IMG/VR virus record: IMGVR_UViG_3300006928_000118
Span: 1 to 21,436 of that record
Reading direction: 5' to 3' (one strand)
Length of the DNA: 21,436 bases
Source: a virus
In this document: positions 20,680 through 21,436 of the stretch, in pieces
Numbering within the stretch: the first letter of the stretch is position 1
How the letters are laid out: the number at the start of each line of letters is the position of its first letter
The notes under the pieces: model-generated
Databases searched by the model: none
What the model was told of the DNA's origin: nothing
Seen by the model: the letters and a program-made list of their open reading frames with translations, nothing else
Made by a program: the position numbers and the translations under genes

Positions 20680-21146
20680 AACTAATTGCTCATAGAGGTA
20701 ATACACACGGACCTGATGAGGACAAAGAAAACCATCCTGATTACATTGATAAATGTTTATCGGAGGGATTTGATGCTGAAATTGATGCTAGATATGATTC
20801 AATAACTAACGTCTTTTGGTTAGGTCATGATGAACCCCAGTACAAGGTAAGTTGGAAGTGGATGGCAAATCGTCACGAACTTCTATGGATACACTGTAAA
20901 GATATTACAACTTTACATGAGTTTGCTAAGTATAATGCCAGTAAAACTTATAATTTCTTTTGGCATCAAGAAGATGACTTTACTTTAACAAGTCATAATT
21001 ATATTTGGACATTTCCTGCTAAACCTTATACTCCCAAATCAATCATTGTTATGCCTGAATGGAATACTAAAGTTAGTAATTTAAGTGATTGGAGAGCAGT
21101 TAATTGTTTTGGAATCTGTAGTGACTATGTGGGGCATTTAAAATGA
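20676..21146 (+). CDS. short glycerophosphodiester phosphodiesterase-like (GDPD-like) protein
   Basis: The 156-residue protein starts LIAHRGNTHGPDEDKENHP. H6-R7, E35 and D37 (AEIDAR) and H51 (LGHDEPQY) match the N-terminal catalytic residues of GDPD barrel enzymes. The usual family length is about 240-250, so about a third of the barrel is missing at the C-terminal side. This short form is a recurrent companion of HAD and nucleotidyltransferase genes in marine bacteria and phages, so it is probably a distinct complete family rather than a damaged gene. A role in phosphodiester-linked sugar metabolism is a guess from context. It overlaps both neighbours by four bases, which argues for a functional gene. 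Confidence 0.8.
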   Translation: MKLIAHRGNTHGPDEDKENHPDYIDKCLSEGFDAEIDARYDSITNVFWLGHDEPQYKVSWKWMANRHELLWIHCKDITTLHEFAKYNASKTYNFFWHQEDDFTLTSHNYIWTFPAKPYTPKSIIVMPEWNTKVSNLSDWRAVNCFGICSDYVGHLK

Positions 21147-21436
21147 GAATAGCAGCATGTTTCGCAGGACAACCTCGTTTTATTAATGAGTGTGCTCCTA
21201 GCATCTTACAAAATGTATTCAAGGATCAACAAGTAGATGTCTTTGCACATTTATGGTTCTGTGATGAGTTGCACAATGATACTTTTAAGTATGGTGGAGA
21301 TGGTGGATGGGTAGATTATAGAATACCCAAGACTGCTATTGATGATTTTATCAAACACTATAAACCTGTTGATCTAAAAGCAGAACCTAGTGTTCATTTC
21401 TATGACCCTTATATGGAAGAGGGATTTGATATACCT
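21143..21436 (+). CDS. start of a probable glycosyltransferase-like protein (3' partial)
   Basis: ATG 21143 overlaps the previous stop (ATGA). The first 98 residues are in the window and run off its right edge without a stop. The opening MRIAACFAGQPRFINECAPS followed by VDVFAHLWF matches a family of bacterial and phage surface-glycan proteins that begin with a G-Q-x-R motif and a D-V-F-x-H-x-W strand, usually listed as glycosyltransferase-like or hypothetical. The remaining sequence (DLKAEPSVHFYDPYMEEG) fits the same pattern. The gene continues the glycan operon. Confidence 0.75.
   Translation, partial: MRIAACFAGQPRFINECAPSILQNVFKDQQVDVFAHLWFCDELHNDTFKYGGDGGWVDYRIPKTAIDDFIKHYKPVDLKAEPSVHFYDPYMEEGFDIP

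Overview
The window reads as part of a T4-like marine myovirus genome, most likely a cyanophage of Synechococcus or Prochlorococcus. The DNA is AT-rich, every convincing gene lies on the + strand, and genes abut or overlap by a few bases. Recognisable genes include a T4 gp61-type primase, both class Ia ribonucleotide reductase subunits (nrdA, nrdB), the cyanophage hallmark transaldolase talC, and a PurS-like subunit. T4-type late promoter elements (TATAAATA, or the shorter CTAAATA) sit in front of several genes. No tRNA, CRISPR array, insertion sequence or integrase was found.

Layout. (1) 1-6077: a run of probable virion-associated or late genes. It holds a 451-residue protein with a possible nuclease-like motif, a nucleotidyltransferase whose N-terminus resembles a prohead-protease-processed leader, and a set of lysine-rich mosaic proteins built from short modules common in marine phages. 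(2) 6078-7699: a small late structural protein behind a consensus late promoter, two overlapping small conserved phage genes, and a coiled-coil/membrane protein. (3) 7709-12118: the replication and nucleotide block, gp61 primase, NrdA and NrdB, with very tight junctions. (4) 12119-15581: small accessory genes, a GIY-YIG-like endonuclease, talC, a zinc-ribbon protein, a membrane protein, and a short early-type operon ending in a PurS-like gene and a coiled-coil protein. (5) 15582-15853: a 272-base non-coding stretch with a terminator, a sigma70-type promoter that shares sequence with the terminator, a strongly foldable RNA, and a late promoter. (6) 15854-21436: a surface-glycan island: GT11 alpha-1,2-fucosyltransferase, 2OG-Fe(II) oxygenase, GT6 (ABO blood-group family) glycosyltransferase, two methyltransferases, a HAD phosphatase fused to a sugar nucleotidyltransferase, a short GDPD-like protein, and the start of a glycosyltransferase-like gene that leaves the window.

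How it fits together. The nucleotide block (NrdAB, TalC feeding the pentose phosphate pathway, PurS for purines) fits the known cyanophage strategy of making dNTPs from host carbon. The most unusual part is the last 5.6 kb. A fucosyltransferase that could make an H-antigen-like Fuc-alpha-1,2-Gal end is encoded two genes before a member of the family that caps such ends in animals. The operon is headed by a structured RNA that only early-type transcripts would carry. The glycan role and the RNA role are inferences from sequence and gene order.
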